A model generated the notes under the pieces. That model saw only the letters and a program-made list of their open reading frames with translations. It did no database searches and was not told the origin of the DNA. DNA of 8,548 nt from contig CALDEN010000398.1 in assembly GCA_937942405.1 (NCBI GenBank), positions 1 to 8,548 of the forward strand, written 5' to 3'. This DNA comes from an uncultured Saprospiraceae bacterium. Its GTDB lineage: Bacteria; Bacteroidota; Bacteroidia; Chitinophagales; Saprospiraceae. Numbering within the stretch: the stretch's first letter is position 1; each line of letters opens with the position of its first letter. Positions 1 to 6,093 of this stretch are shown here, in pieces. The translations under genes were made by a program, and so were the position numbers.

Positions 1-560
1 TGTCTGATCGGGCTGAGTGTATAGATGATCTGGGCGTCAGGCTTGTAGGATCGTATTTGGTCTTTAATCTTCAGGAGTAGATTTTTTATTTCATCATAAC
101 TGAGGATCTTACGTGTAAACTGATTATTAGGAATTTTATGGCAGTTATTCACGATACCGTGGTCAGCCATATGGAACACAGCTGCTGTACCTAGACTGAT
201 AAACACATAATCCGTCTTTTTGAGGAAGTCCACTACTTTATTTTTGGCTATAGCCAAATCAGAAACCATCGCACTCGCATCTTCTTGATTAAATCTTCCA
301 TGAAAATCCAAATGGACATATCGACCATCAACTAATCTAAGCTCAGATATATCTATCGTCTCATCCAATAGTGATAGGTGCTTACTGATCGAGTAGGGAT
401 TATAAGCGATACCCAGTGGATTTATGGATGTATCAAATTTATGATCCAGTAAAATCCCTCCTATGTTTTCTGCAAAACAACTTCCTAGACATAAGATCCT
501 AGACCTATAATCGATGTCTATTGCAGATTTTTCGAGCTTTAATTCTGTTCTGAATTTCAT
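1..560 (-). CDS. GSCFA-domain protein, N-terminal part (3' end outside window)
   Basis: Translating the reverse strand from the ATG at 560-558 gives 186 residues with no stop before the window edge. The protein opens MKFRTEL and has LGSCFAEN at residues 25-32, the motif that names the GSCFA family (Pfam PF08885). Further family-like blocks are NPLGIAYNP (48-56), ISLGTAAVF (121-129), NCHKIPNNQFTR (139-150) and TLSPIR (181-186), the last followed by CA, which fits the usual histidine. The family is common in Bacteroidota, about 320 residues long, and as I recall is grouped with SGNH/GDSL-type hydrolases; S27 would then be the nucleophile, but no substrate is known to me. There is no signal peptide, so it is probably cytoplasmic. 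It is transcribed divergently from the gene at 639, with 78 bases between them. The family call is secure; any enzymatic role is inference. Confidence 0.9.
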   Translation of the reverse strand, partial: MKFRTELKLEKSAIDIDYRSRILCLGSCFAENIGGILLDHKFDTSINPLGIAYNPYSISKHLSLLDETIDISELRLVDGRYVHLDFHGRFNQEDASAMVSDLAIAKNKVVDFLKKTDYVFISLGTAAVFHMADHGIVNNCHKIPNNQFTRKILSYDEIKNLLLKIKDQIRSYKPDAQIIYTLSPIR

Positions 561-638
561 AAGGTTTAAGATACTTCTCTCTGTGAATATGGGGAGGTTC
601 TAGATTCTTTTTATTTTGGGCTTCCTAATTTAGCTTTA

Positions 639-1979
639 TTGGATATTCTTAAGAAAATATTTGGTCTTTCAAAGGCAAACGATGATCCTCAACCCGATGT
701 GGTTTTTGGGAGATATACAGATGCCTATAAAGATAAGGCCAAGTATGAGGCCTGGGATGTAGCTATGAAGGAGTTTGATCTAGAGAATTATACTGCATAT
801 TTTGAAAAGTTCTTTTACTATCTCAGTGATGAGGATCTCGGTAATGTGAGGTTTTCTACTACTGAGGGAGTTACTTATTTTGAGCTATTTCAAGGCTCTA
901 AACTCCTGGTCGGAACAGCAGATAGGAATGCCATACGCGTAGAGTCCAAAATCGCCAAAGCCGAAAAACTCAATATCGGATTACTCAGAAGACTCCTAGA
1001 ACTCAATTTTACACTCAAGTACAGTAGATATGCCTTAGATGATAACGAGTGGGTCACCATGATTTTTGACGCTAAGTCTAAGGACACAAATCCGTATAAA
1101 CTGTATTATGGCCTCAAAGAGCTCGCTCTTAATTCAGATAAACAAGACGATATACTCGAGTCAGAGTTTAAAAGCTTATCTGGAATTAATAAAGCACACA
1201 TAAGAGAGCTATCAGCAGAAGAGAAAAAAACAAAGTTTGATTACCTGCAACGATCCATCACGGGTGCTTTTAATATCAAGGAGCATATAAAACTCAACCT
1301 TGATAATTTTCCGGGATCCATATCGTATCTATATCTAGATGTGATCTATCGGTTAGATTATCTACTCAAGCCAGAGGGATTTGTAATGGAGCAGTTTGAG
1401 AAACTTCATCGGGCCTATTATGCTCAGAATGGTGAAGCTCCAGGGCATAAAAACCTGACATTGGAACATGGATTAGAGGAGATACAGCAGCGTAGCTATG
1501 ACGAGCTCAGTGCTGAGTTGTATCAGGTGACCTCGACATTCGGCATTACGCAGCCATCGGGCCATGAACGATTAGTCGAGTTTATTCAGAAGGAAATCCA
1601 GAACCTACAGTATTACGAGGTGCATGGACACCACCAGATCGTACAGTCGATTTGCAACTATATAGTGGGTTATTGTTTATTTAATTACTCACTACCTACC
1701 CCTGATAAGTCATTTTTGCACTTGTATTATATGGTCAATGAGTACGCCTTTTTTAGAGAACTAGGTTTTACTCATGAGTTAGTATCTGACGGGACATTGC
1801 ATAAGAGTCGGATTATCTCTGAGATAAAAAGAGTAGCTCAGATCCACAAAGACGAATTCGGTGAGATCATTCCTGATCTAAGTGGCTTAAGCTTTGAGTC
1901 ATTGATGTCCTTTTCTAAGTCATACTTACTCATGCTCAGCCGATTAAAACTATCTCCTAGCAAAAACATTAACGGATAA
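639..1979 (+). CDS. Unrecognised 446-aa protein with a YbjN/chaperone-like N-terminal domain; partner of the downstream protease
   Basis: I do not recognise this as a named family. It starts at TTG (639-641): the frame is open back to base 570 but holds no ATG there, and MDILKKIFGLSK looks like a natural, short amphipathic N-terminus. There is no signal peptide or membrane segment, so the protein is probably cytoplasmic. Residues about 76-180 read as three strands (VTYFELFQGSKLLVG, then NAIRVESKIA), a helix (IGLLRRLLELNF, 113-124), two strands (LKYSRYALDDNEWVTMIFDA) and a long helix (PYKLYYGLKELALNSDKQDD). That is the order of the YbjN / type III secretion chaperone-like fold. Residues about 185-446 look mostly helical, with no motif I can name. 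The stop overlaps the start of the protease gene by one base, so the two are almost certainly co-expressed. A role as chaperone, regulator or substrate of the protease is inference. Confidence 0.85.
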   Translation: MDILKKIFGLSKANDDPQPDVVFGRYTDAYKDKAKYEAWDVAMKEFDLENYTAYFEKFFYYLSDEDLGNVRFSTTEGVTYFELFQGSKLLVGTADRNAIRVESKIAKAEKLNIGLLRRLLELNFTLKYSRYALDDNEWVTMIFDAKSKDTNPYKLYYGLKELALNSDKQDDILESEFKSLSGINKAHIRELSAEEKKTKFDYLQRSITGAFNIKEHIKLNLDNFPGSISYLYLDVIYRLDYLLKPEGFVMEQFEKLHRAYYAQNGEAPGHKNLTLEHGLEEIQQRSYDELSAELYQVTSTFGITQPSGHERLVEFIQKEIQNLQYYEVHGHHQIVQSICNYIVGYCLFNYSLPTPDKSFLHLYYMVNEYAFFRELGFTHELVSDGTLHKSRIISEIKRVAQIHKDEFGEIIPDLSGLSFESLMSFSKSYLLMLSRLKLSPSKNING

Positions 1980-3067
1980 TGACGGTACAGGATATCATAG
2001 AACATTATCGCAATGCAGTCATTCAGATCGCTACGCCATATAGTACGGGTACCGGTTTTTATCTGTCTAAGTATAACTTGATCGTCACCAACGAGCATGT
2101 AGTAAGAGACAATAAAGCCGTGGTAATAGATGGTGAGCGAGTAGAAAAACAACTGACACAAGTAGTATATGTCGATCCGATGTATGATTTGGCTTTTTTG
2201 GAAGTGCCTGAGCGACATGAGATGCCAGATGTGCATATCAGTACAGCTACAGATTTTGCAGAGGGAGATGGAGTGATCGCTATAGGACACCCGTTCGGGT
2301 TGAAGTTTACCGCTACTCAAGGTATATTATCGAGTCTCAGTCACAAACAAAAAAACATCAATTACTTCCAGCACGATGCAGCCCTCAATCCTGGAAACAG
2401 TGGCGGACCTCTGGTAGACTTTAGAGGTCAGGTGATCGGGGTAAATACATTTATTATCAGAGACGGCAATAATATCGGTTTTTCCCTTCCGGTAAATGAG
2501 CTAGTGCGTACCATGGAAGAGTTTGCGGTACAGCATAGTAAAGGAGTCCGATGTAACTCCTGTGCCAATCTCGTATTCGAAAATAAAGTAGAAGAGGGCT
2601 ACTGCCCACACTGTGGAACTAAGATCAAAATGATATCTGATCTAGATGATTATGAAGCGGTAGGAATTAATAAATCGATCGAAGAACTCATCCAAGAACT
2701 AGGGTACAATACAGACCTCTGCCGCAAAGGGCCATCTAACTGGCTCATAAAGCAAGGAACTGCAGATATAAATATCTCCTATTATGAAAAAACGGGCCTC
2801 ATCGTAGGAGATGCATACCTCTGTAGCCTCCCAAAAAAAGAAATAAAACCTATTTATACATATCTGCTACGACAAAATTACGACTTAGAGGGTCTTACTT
2901 TTAGTGTTAAGGATCAGAGGATCATTTTATCGCTTCTCATTTACGATCAGTATTTTGATAAAGAGACTGCAAAAAAATATTTGGAGCGATTATTTCAGAG
3001 TGCAGATAAGTATGATGAGCTACTTATTAAGGAATATGGGGCTTACGCCAAAATAGATATAGCTTAG
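1979..3067 (+). CDS. Trypsin-like (HtrA-type) serine protease with zinc ribbon and C-terminal YbjN/chaperone-like domain, apparently cytoplasmic
   Basis: This 362-residue protein begins with an S1-type peptidase domain (about 5-185). The catalytic triad is visible: H40 in TNEHVV, D70 in YDLAFLEV and S141 in NPGNSGGPL; GHPFG (103-107) and IGFSLPVNE (166-174) are further HtrA-type signatures. Instead of PDZ domains, a four-cysteine zinc ribbon follows (C192, C195, C209, C212; CNSC and CPHC knuckles). Residues about 230-357 then show helix (SIEELIQELGY), three strands, helix (KKEIKPIYTYLLRQN), two strands (LTFSVKDQRIILSLLIYD) and a long helix ending ADKYDELLIKEYG, the layout of YbjN / type III secretion chaperone-like domains. 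There is no signal peptide or transmembrane segment, which sets it apart from periplasmic DegP/HtrA. Its ATG shares an A with the upstream TAA (TAATG), implying translational coupling. Protease identity is strong; the C-terminal fold is a pattern call and the substrate is unknown. Confidence 0.93.
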   Translation: MTVQDIIEHYRNAVIQIATPYSTGTGFYLSKYNLIVTNEHVVRDNKAVVIDGERVEKQLTQVVYVDPMYDLAFLEVPERHEMPDVHISTATDFAEGDGVIAIGHPFGLKFTATQGILSSLSHKQKNINYFQHDAALNPGNSGGPLVDFRGQVIGVNTFIIRDGNNIGFSLPVNELVRTMEEFAVQHSKGVRCNSCANLVFENKVEEGYCPHCGTKIKMISDLDDYEAVGINKSIEELIQELGYNTDLCRKGPSNWLIKQGTADINISYYEKTGLIVGDAYLCSLPKKEIKPIYTYLLRQNYDLEGLTFSVKDQRIILSLLIYDQYFDKETAKKYLERLFQSADKYDELLIKEYGAYAKIDIA

Positions 3068-3120
3068 TTTATATATGTTATCTAACGTCGATGAGTTAAT
3101 TGTTGCTAATTGGCTTTTGA

Positions 3121-3154
3121 TTTGCATAGTTTTAATTGAATATTACTAACTTTA
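3121..3154 (+). promoter_or_regulatory. Candidate Bacteroidota-type promoter for the porP/sprF-like gene
   Basis: TTTG at 3121-3124 and TAACTTTA at 3147-3154 resemble the Bacteroidota housekeeping promoter (TTTG at -33, TAnnTTTG at -7). The spacer is 22 bases, slightly longer than usual, and the final G of the -7 box is A. It would give a 5' leader of roughly 60 bases before the ATG at 3225. The match is by eye only. Confidence 0.4.
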
Positions 3155-3224
3155 GTCGCAAATCTTTACGAATAAATACTGCTATTAACAAGTGTTCGTT
3201 TTTCAATTGAAAAGATTATTAATT

Positions 3225-4280
3225 ATGAAGAAAGGATTGAGGTTTTTGTTGTTTGTATTAACTATGGCTGTAACAGGCAGTATTAGTGCACAGGATATAC
3301 ATTTTTCACAGTTTTACATGTCCCCACTTAACTTAAACCCAGCTCTGACTGGAGTTTTAAATTGTAAAACTAGAATGGTTATGAATTATAGAAATCAATG
3401 GTCTCCGGCCTTGACTTCTAATGCATACAACACCTACTCTGCATCGTATGATCAGAAAGTAGCTGTAGGACGTACAGACTATTTCGGTATAGGTGGTACT
3501 TTATGGGGAGATGTAGCTGGAGAGAGTAGATTCGGAACTACGCAAGGACGATTATCACTTTCCTACTCTAAGAGGATGGGAGGATACCGACAATCTGCCA
3601 AATACCTAGTGGTAGGAGCAGACGCTGCGGTAACTCAGAGAAGGATAACTTCTGGAGGCCTAAGATGGCCTACCCAACATGATGGCAATGGTGGCTTTGA
3701 TGAAACTATAAATCCTAACGAGCCTTTCTTAAACTCTAACAACTTAGACTTTTTATATGCTGATCTAGGAGCAGGTGTACTATTTTTCAATGTATTGAAT
3801 AAAAGAAATAACTATTATGTAGGTCTAGCAATGGCTCACTTAAACCAAGCCAATGTCTCTTTTTACAATCAAGTAGTATCTCTATACAGTAAGCTTACGG
3901 TACATGCTGGAGGTCAGTTTGAGCTAAAGCCAAAGATTAGTATTCTTCCAGGTTTTGTAGCTCTATTTCAAGGTGAGCAGAGAGAGTTAAACTTTGGTAC
4001 GAGTCTGCGATTTGCACTAGGTAACACAAGAACACAGGCACAGTCATGGCAAGTAGGTATGTGGTATAGAGTAGGTACTAAAGATACAGGAGGACTTCAC
4101 TCAGATGCATTAATTTTATCTACTAGATTTAATACAGGGCAGTTCGGTATCGGATTTAGTTATGATTCTACAGTTTCTCAGTTTAGAGAAGCGGCTACTT
4201 TTAACGGGGCTTTTGAATTTTCATTAAGTTATGAGATCTGTGGTCCAGAAAGAAGAAATGTTTATTGTCCTAGATTCTAG
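3225..4280 (+). CDS. PorP/SprF-family type IX secretion outer-membrane protein
   Basis: The 351-residue protein starts with a clear signal peptide (MKKGLRFLLFVLTMAVTGSISA), cleaved near A22/Q23. Directly after it comes the family hallmark DIHFSQFYMSPLNLNPALTG, then RNQW, and alternating glycine- and aromatic-rich segments typical of an outer-membrane beta-barrel, ending in a strand (FEFSLSYEI) and the tail CGPERRNVYCPRF. The length fits the family (about 300-350). PorP/SprF proteins sit in the outer membrane and support type IX secretion or surface attachment of adhesins and gliding proteins. I chose the ATG at 3225 over an in-frame GTG at 3192 because the GTG would put eleven residues ahead of the lysine-led signal peptide. 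The gene stands alone between a promoter candidate and a strong terminator; no large adhesin gene sits next to it, as is often seen for sprF-type paralogues. Which paralogue (PorP proper or SprF-like) cannot be settled here. Confidence 0.93.
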   Translation: MKKGLRFLLFVLTMAVTGSISAQDIHFSQFYMSPLNLNPALTGVLNCKTRMVMNYRNQWSPALTSNAYNTYSASYDQKVAVGRTDYFGIGGTLWGDVAGESRFGTTQGRLSLSYSKRMGGYRQSAKYLVVGADAAVTQRRITSGGLRWPTQHDGNGGFDETINPNEPFLNSNNLDFLYADLGAGVLFFNVLNKRNNYYVGLAMAHLNQANVSFYNQVVSLYSKLTVHAGGQFELKPKISILPGFVALFQGEQRELNFGTSLRFALGNTRTQAQSWQVGMWYRVGTKDTGGLHSDALILSTRFNTGQFGIGFSYDSTVSQFREAATFNGAFEFSLSYEICGPERRNVYCPRF

Positions 4281-4306
4281 GATTATTTTAAATATAATAT
4301 ACTGAT

Positions 4307-4349
4307 AATGAGGCTTCAATAAATACTATTGAAGCCTCATTTGTTTTTT
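4307..4349 (+). terminator. Rho-independent terminator after the porP/sprF-like gene
   Basis: A perfect 15-bp inverted repeat (arms 4307-4321 and 4327-4341, each with the core GAGGCTTCAAT or its complement) encloses a five-base loop AATAC. It is followed by a T-rich tail (4340-4349, one G among the Ts). It lies 26 bases after the stop codon. It separates the gene from the bactofilin operon, which must therefore have its own promoter or depend on read-through. Confidence 0.93.
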
Positions 4350-4432
4350 AATCCATATGGTGTAGCTGTGTGTAGTAGATATTCCCTAATTTGGTATTCA
4401 GCCTTTTTTTAACCTTATAAAGTAATATAACC

Positions 4433-4846
4433 ATGTTCGGAACCAAAAAATCAGGACCTAGTAATACACCATCTAGCTTATCCCCTAATTCTATAAATAG
4501 TCTAGTTACAGGAACTAAGGTAGAAGGAACGATACATGCTGATAATGATTTTAGAATCGATGGACAGCTCAAAGGAAGTCTGAACTGTAAAGGCAAGGTG
4601 ATAATCGGAAGTACTGGTGTGGTCAGTGGAGATATCTCATGTCAAAACGCAGTAATTGAAGGTACTTTTGATGGCAACTTAAAAGTCAATGAACTGCTCG
4701 CCGTAAAGGAAACTGCCAAGGTGACTGGCGATGTAACAGCAGGTACAGTAAATGTCGATTCAGGAGCGGTCTTTAATGTTACTTGTAATACTGGAGCATC
4801 AGTTAAAAAAATGCCTACTAAAGAAGCCATTAAAAAGGCCAATTAA
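4433..4846 (+). CDS. Bactofilin (polymer-forming cytoskeletal protein)
   Basis: The 137-residue protein has a disordered, serine/proline-rich N-terminal tail (about 1-24) and a bactofilin core at about 25-120. The core shows the short glycine-punctuated repeats of a beta-helix: SLVTGTKVEGTIHADND, FRIDGQLKGSLNCKG, VIIGSTGVVSGDISC, AVIEGTFDGNLKV, AKVTGDVTAGTVNVDSGAVF. A basic tail follows (KKMPTKEAIKKAN). Bactofilins polymerise without nucleotide into membrane-associated filaments that help with cell shape, wall synthesis or protein placement; the N-terminal tail often contacts the membrane. It is first in a tight three-gene operon, eight bases before the AtpZ-like gene. A TTTG at 4390-4393 with TTATAA near 4415 could be its promoter, but the match is poor. 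In Flavobacteriia this gene order (bactofilin, atpZ, small membrane protein) is, from memory, usual just ahead of the ATP synthase genes. Confidence 0.95.
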   Translation: MFGTKKSGPSNTPSSLSPNSINSLVTGTKVEGTIHADNDFRIDGQLKGSLNCKGKVIIGSTGVVSGDISCQNAVIEGTFDGNLKVNELLAVKETAKVTGDVTAGTVNVDSGAVFNVTCNTGASVKKMPTKEAIKKAN

Positions 4847-4854
4847 TCCAAAAT

Positions 4855-5079
4855 GTGAAAAACAAGAATAGAAAAGGGGCAAATCAATATTTAAAATATT
4901 CTGGGATTACCTTTCAGCTATTCTTCTTGCTATTCATTGCGGTATACCTCGGTAAGCAGGTAGATGAGTATCTGGTAAATGCCAAACCCTATTTTACCAT
5001 AATCTTTGTATTTGTAGCCCTCATAGGTTTTTTTTACAAGATCTATAATGACTTAGCGAGAGACAATGACGATAAGTAG
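4855..5079 (+). CDS. AtpZ/AtpI-family small membrane protein of the ATP synthase locus
   Basis: This 74-residue protein has a short basic N-terminus and two transmembrane helices (about 18-32, TFQLFFLLFIAVYLG, and about 46-64, YFTIIFVFVALIGFFYKIY) joined by a loop with LGKQVDEYL. The G-(x)3-D spacing there (G33, D37) is typical of AtpZ/AtpI proteins. Family members assist assembly of the F0 rotor ring or supply Mg/Ca ions to ATP synthase; a role here is inferred from family and gene order. The start is GTG at 4855. An ATG two bases earlier (4853) is immediately followed by TGA and cannot encode a protein, though this ATGTGA could slow or reset ribosomes. It lies eight bases after the bactofilin gene and overlaps the next gene by 14 bases. 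Confidence 0.85.
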   Translation: MKNKNRKGANQYLKYSGITFQLFFLLFIAVYLGKQVDEYLVNAKPYFTIIFVFVALIGFFYKIYNDLARDNDDK

Positions 5080-5449
5080 ATTTATAAAAGAGCTGATTAT
5101 CGTCATCACCCTCAGTCTGTCGGCAATTACGATTACTAATTATTTTCTGGGAGATAATGCGGAGTGGAGACTTTCCTTTATAGCCATAGCCTTATTTTCC
5201 AGCTTGAGTACCTTTATAAATGTCTTTGGAAGCTTAATCCTGAAATCAGAAAATAAATATAGTTTTATACGTCTAGTCATGGTCAATGTGATGATAAAAA
5301 TCCTCTCTAGTATTGCCACCGTATGGATATACTTTAATGTATATGCTCCGGATAATAAGTTCTTTCTATTGCCCTTCCTACTGGTCTATCTCATCTTTAC
5401 CATATTTGAGACTTCTTTTCTGATACGCCAGTCCGATGCCAATAAGTAG
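5066..5449 (+). CDS. Four-helix membrane protein, likely AtpI-like accessory protein of ATP synthase (DUF6168-type)
   Basis: The 127-residue hydrophobic protein has four predicted membrane helices at about 8-27, 35-58, 67-92 and 98-119. KLV-like segment RLVMVNVMIKILSSIATVWIYFNV followed by FFLLPFLLVYLIFTIFETSFL matches the pattern I know from the uncharacterised proteins encoded between atpZ and atpB in many Bacteroidota (DUF6168-type). Four helices with this gene position recall AtpI (UncI), which helps insert or assemble the c-ring, but there is no direct motif proving that. Its ATG lies inside the AtpZ-like gene (14-base overlap), so translation is coupled. It ends the operon: no atpB follows, which is unusual for this neighbourhood. 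Confidence 0.8.
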   Translation: MTISRFIKELIIVITLSLSAITITNYFLGDNAEWRLSFIAIALFSSLSTFINVFGSLILKSENKYSFIRLVMVNVMIKILSSIATVWIYFNVYAPDNKFFLLPFLLVYLIFTIFETSFLIRQSDANK

Positions 5450-5579
5450 TTTCCATAACTACGGCTTTCACTCAGATCTTACGATTTGTACTAATGGTAA
5501 AAAAAAGAAACCATCATTTTGTTATGTTGATCGAATGTGAGTTGAAACCAAAATTAACGACGCTAAAAAGCAGAGCCCC

Positions 5580-5633
5580 GTCTCCTTAGGTGGGCTGCGG
5601 GAGCGGCAAAGGCAGTCTAGCCATTAAGGAGAC
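5580..5633. repeat. Imperfect inverted repeat with G+C-rich loop (REP-like or structured RNA candidate)
   Basis: GTCTCCTTA at 5580-5588 pairs exactly with TAAGGAGAC at 5625-5633. After a small internal loop, TGG (5591-5593) pairs with CCA (5621-5623), and inside that CTGC (5595-5598) can pair with GCAG (5612-5615). The loop (GCGGGAGCGGC) is strikingly G+C-rich against A+T-rich surroundings. The left arm shares TCTCCTTAGGT with the repeat at 5727. Confidence 0.6.
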
Positions 5634-5682
5634 TTGATTTTTTTGTTTCGTTTTTTCATCTAAGGAAAAAATGAAAAATCAA
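5634..5682. repeat. A/T-rich inverted repeat
   Basis: TTGATTTTT (5634-5642) pairs with AAAAATCAA (5674-5682), and inside it TTTTTTC (5651-5657) can pair with GAAAAAA (5665-5671). It adjoins the preceding inverted repeat. Low-complexity A/T pairing of this sort is weak evidence; it could help end transcription of the bactofilin operon. Confidence 0.35.
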
Positions 5683-5726
5683 CGGTCTTGGTAATTTAGA
5701 ATAAGCACTTAGCAGTACAATACTGA

Positions 5727-5753
5727 AGATCTCTCCTTAGGTCGAGATGAAAA
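5727..5753. repeat. Dispersed intergenic repeat, copy 1
   Basis: This 27-base unit (core AGATCTCTCCTTAGGTCGAG) differs from the copy at 5921 at one position (G for C at 5740). ATCTC and GAGAT at its ends form a short hairpin stem. It resembles the short hairpin repeats (of the type ATTTCTCGnnn...CGAAATGA) scattered between genes in many Bacteroidota. Confidence 0.75.
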
Positions 5754-5799
5754 AGAAGTGTTTATTGTAGGAGAATTGGGACCATACAGTTCCTTTTTT

Positions 5800-5817
5800 A
5801 TTCCTATTCCTATTCCT
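5800..5817. repeat. Three tandem copies of ATTCCT
   Basis: The hexamer ATTCCT occurs three times in perfect tandem. It is non-coding here and short enough to be a chance or slippage product. Confidence 0.6.
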
Positions 5818-5920
5818 TTGTCATCTTGGCAATGTGAAAAGATATTTTAAGTAATGGGGTTCAGGTTTTTCATAAGGACATAGTTAAGTTTCAGAACCTC
5901 TCTTTTCTTAATGATCCTGT

Positions 5921-5947
5921 AGATCTCTCCTTACGTCGAGATGAAAA
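5921..5947. repeat. Dispersed intergenic repeat, copy 2
   Basis: This copy is in the same orientation as the one at 5727 and matches it at 26 of 27 bases; the similarity fades into A/G-rich sequence just after. The ATCTC/GAGAT stem is kept, but the inner pairing is weakened by the C at 5934. Confidence 0.75.
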
Positions 5948-5999
5948 GAAAAGTAGTAACTGACAAGAAATACTATTTTCAACATTAATTGGTAGAAGC

Positions 6000-6035
6000 A
6001 AAAAAAGCAGCAAAGAATATCGACTCTTTGCTGCT
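6000..6035 (-). terminator. Rho-independent terminator of the porW/sprE-like gene
   Basis: An 11-bp perfect stem (arms AGCAGCAAAGA at 6006-6016 and its complement at 6025-6035) encloses an eight-base loop. On the minus strand it is followed by seven Ts (6006-6000). It lies about 60 bases beyond the stop codon of the minus-strand gene. There is no matching T run on the plus side, so it acts mainly on the minus strand. Confidence 0.9.
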
Positions 6036-6093
6036 CTTAATATTTTAAGGTTTTGGTCTGTATTTTATACAAACCACATTATAAAGTGATAGA

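Larger units (their letters stand above)
5450..6093. other. Gene-free region between convergent genes, rich in repeats and hairpins
   Basis: I find no credible gene here on either strand; reading frames are short and broken by stops. The stretch contains an imperfect inverted repeat (5580-5633), an A/T-rich palindrome (5634-5682), two near-identical 27-base repeats (5727-5753, 5921-5947), a hexanucleotide run (5800-5817) and the minus-strand terminator of the porW-like gene (6000-6035). It is long for the space between two convergent genes, and it sits where the ATP synthase genes would be expected to begin. Remnants of decayed genes or a small RNA cannot be excluded. Confidence 0.75.

Noticed and set aside
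890..1087. 65-residue minus-strand frame
   Set aside because: It lies wholly inside the 446-residue gene, is serine/leucine-rich as antisense frames often are, and has no motif.
1838..2320. 160-residue reading frame on the minus strand
   Set aside because: It spans the junction of two well-supported plus-strand genes and its translation has no recognisable motif; it is a shadow frame.
1979..3067. Classical periplasmic DegP/HtrA
   Set aside because: No signal peptide and no PDZ domain; a zinc ribbon and another fold follow the protease domain.
3068..3115. Terminator after the protease gene
   Set aside because: The short AATT-type pairings near 3096-3111 are too weak and no T run follows.
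3192..3224. GTG start eleven codons upstream for the porP/sprF-like gene
   Set aside because: The ATG at 3225 gives a standard signal peptide; the extension would bury it.
4348..4842. Minus-strand frames opposite bactofilin
   Set aside because: The plus-strand bactofilin is unmistakable; these are antisense shadows.
5494..5514. ATGGT...ACCAT hairpin just after the AtpI-like gene as a terminator
   Set aside because: Only five pairs around an A-rich loop, and the following sequence lacks a clean T run.
5727..5947. CRISPR array
   Set aside because: Only two units about 190 bases apart, with no regular spacers and no cas genes.
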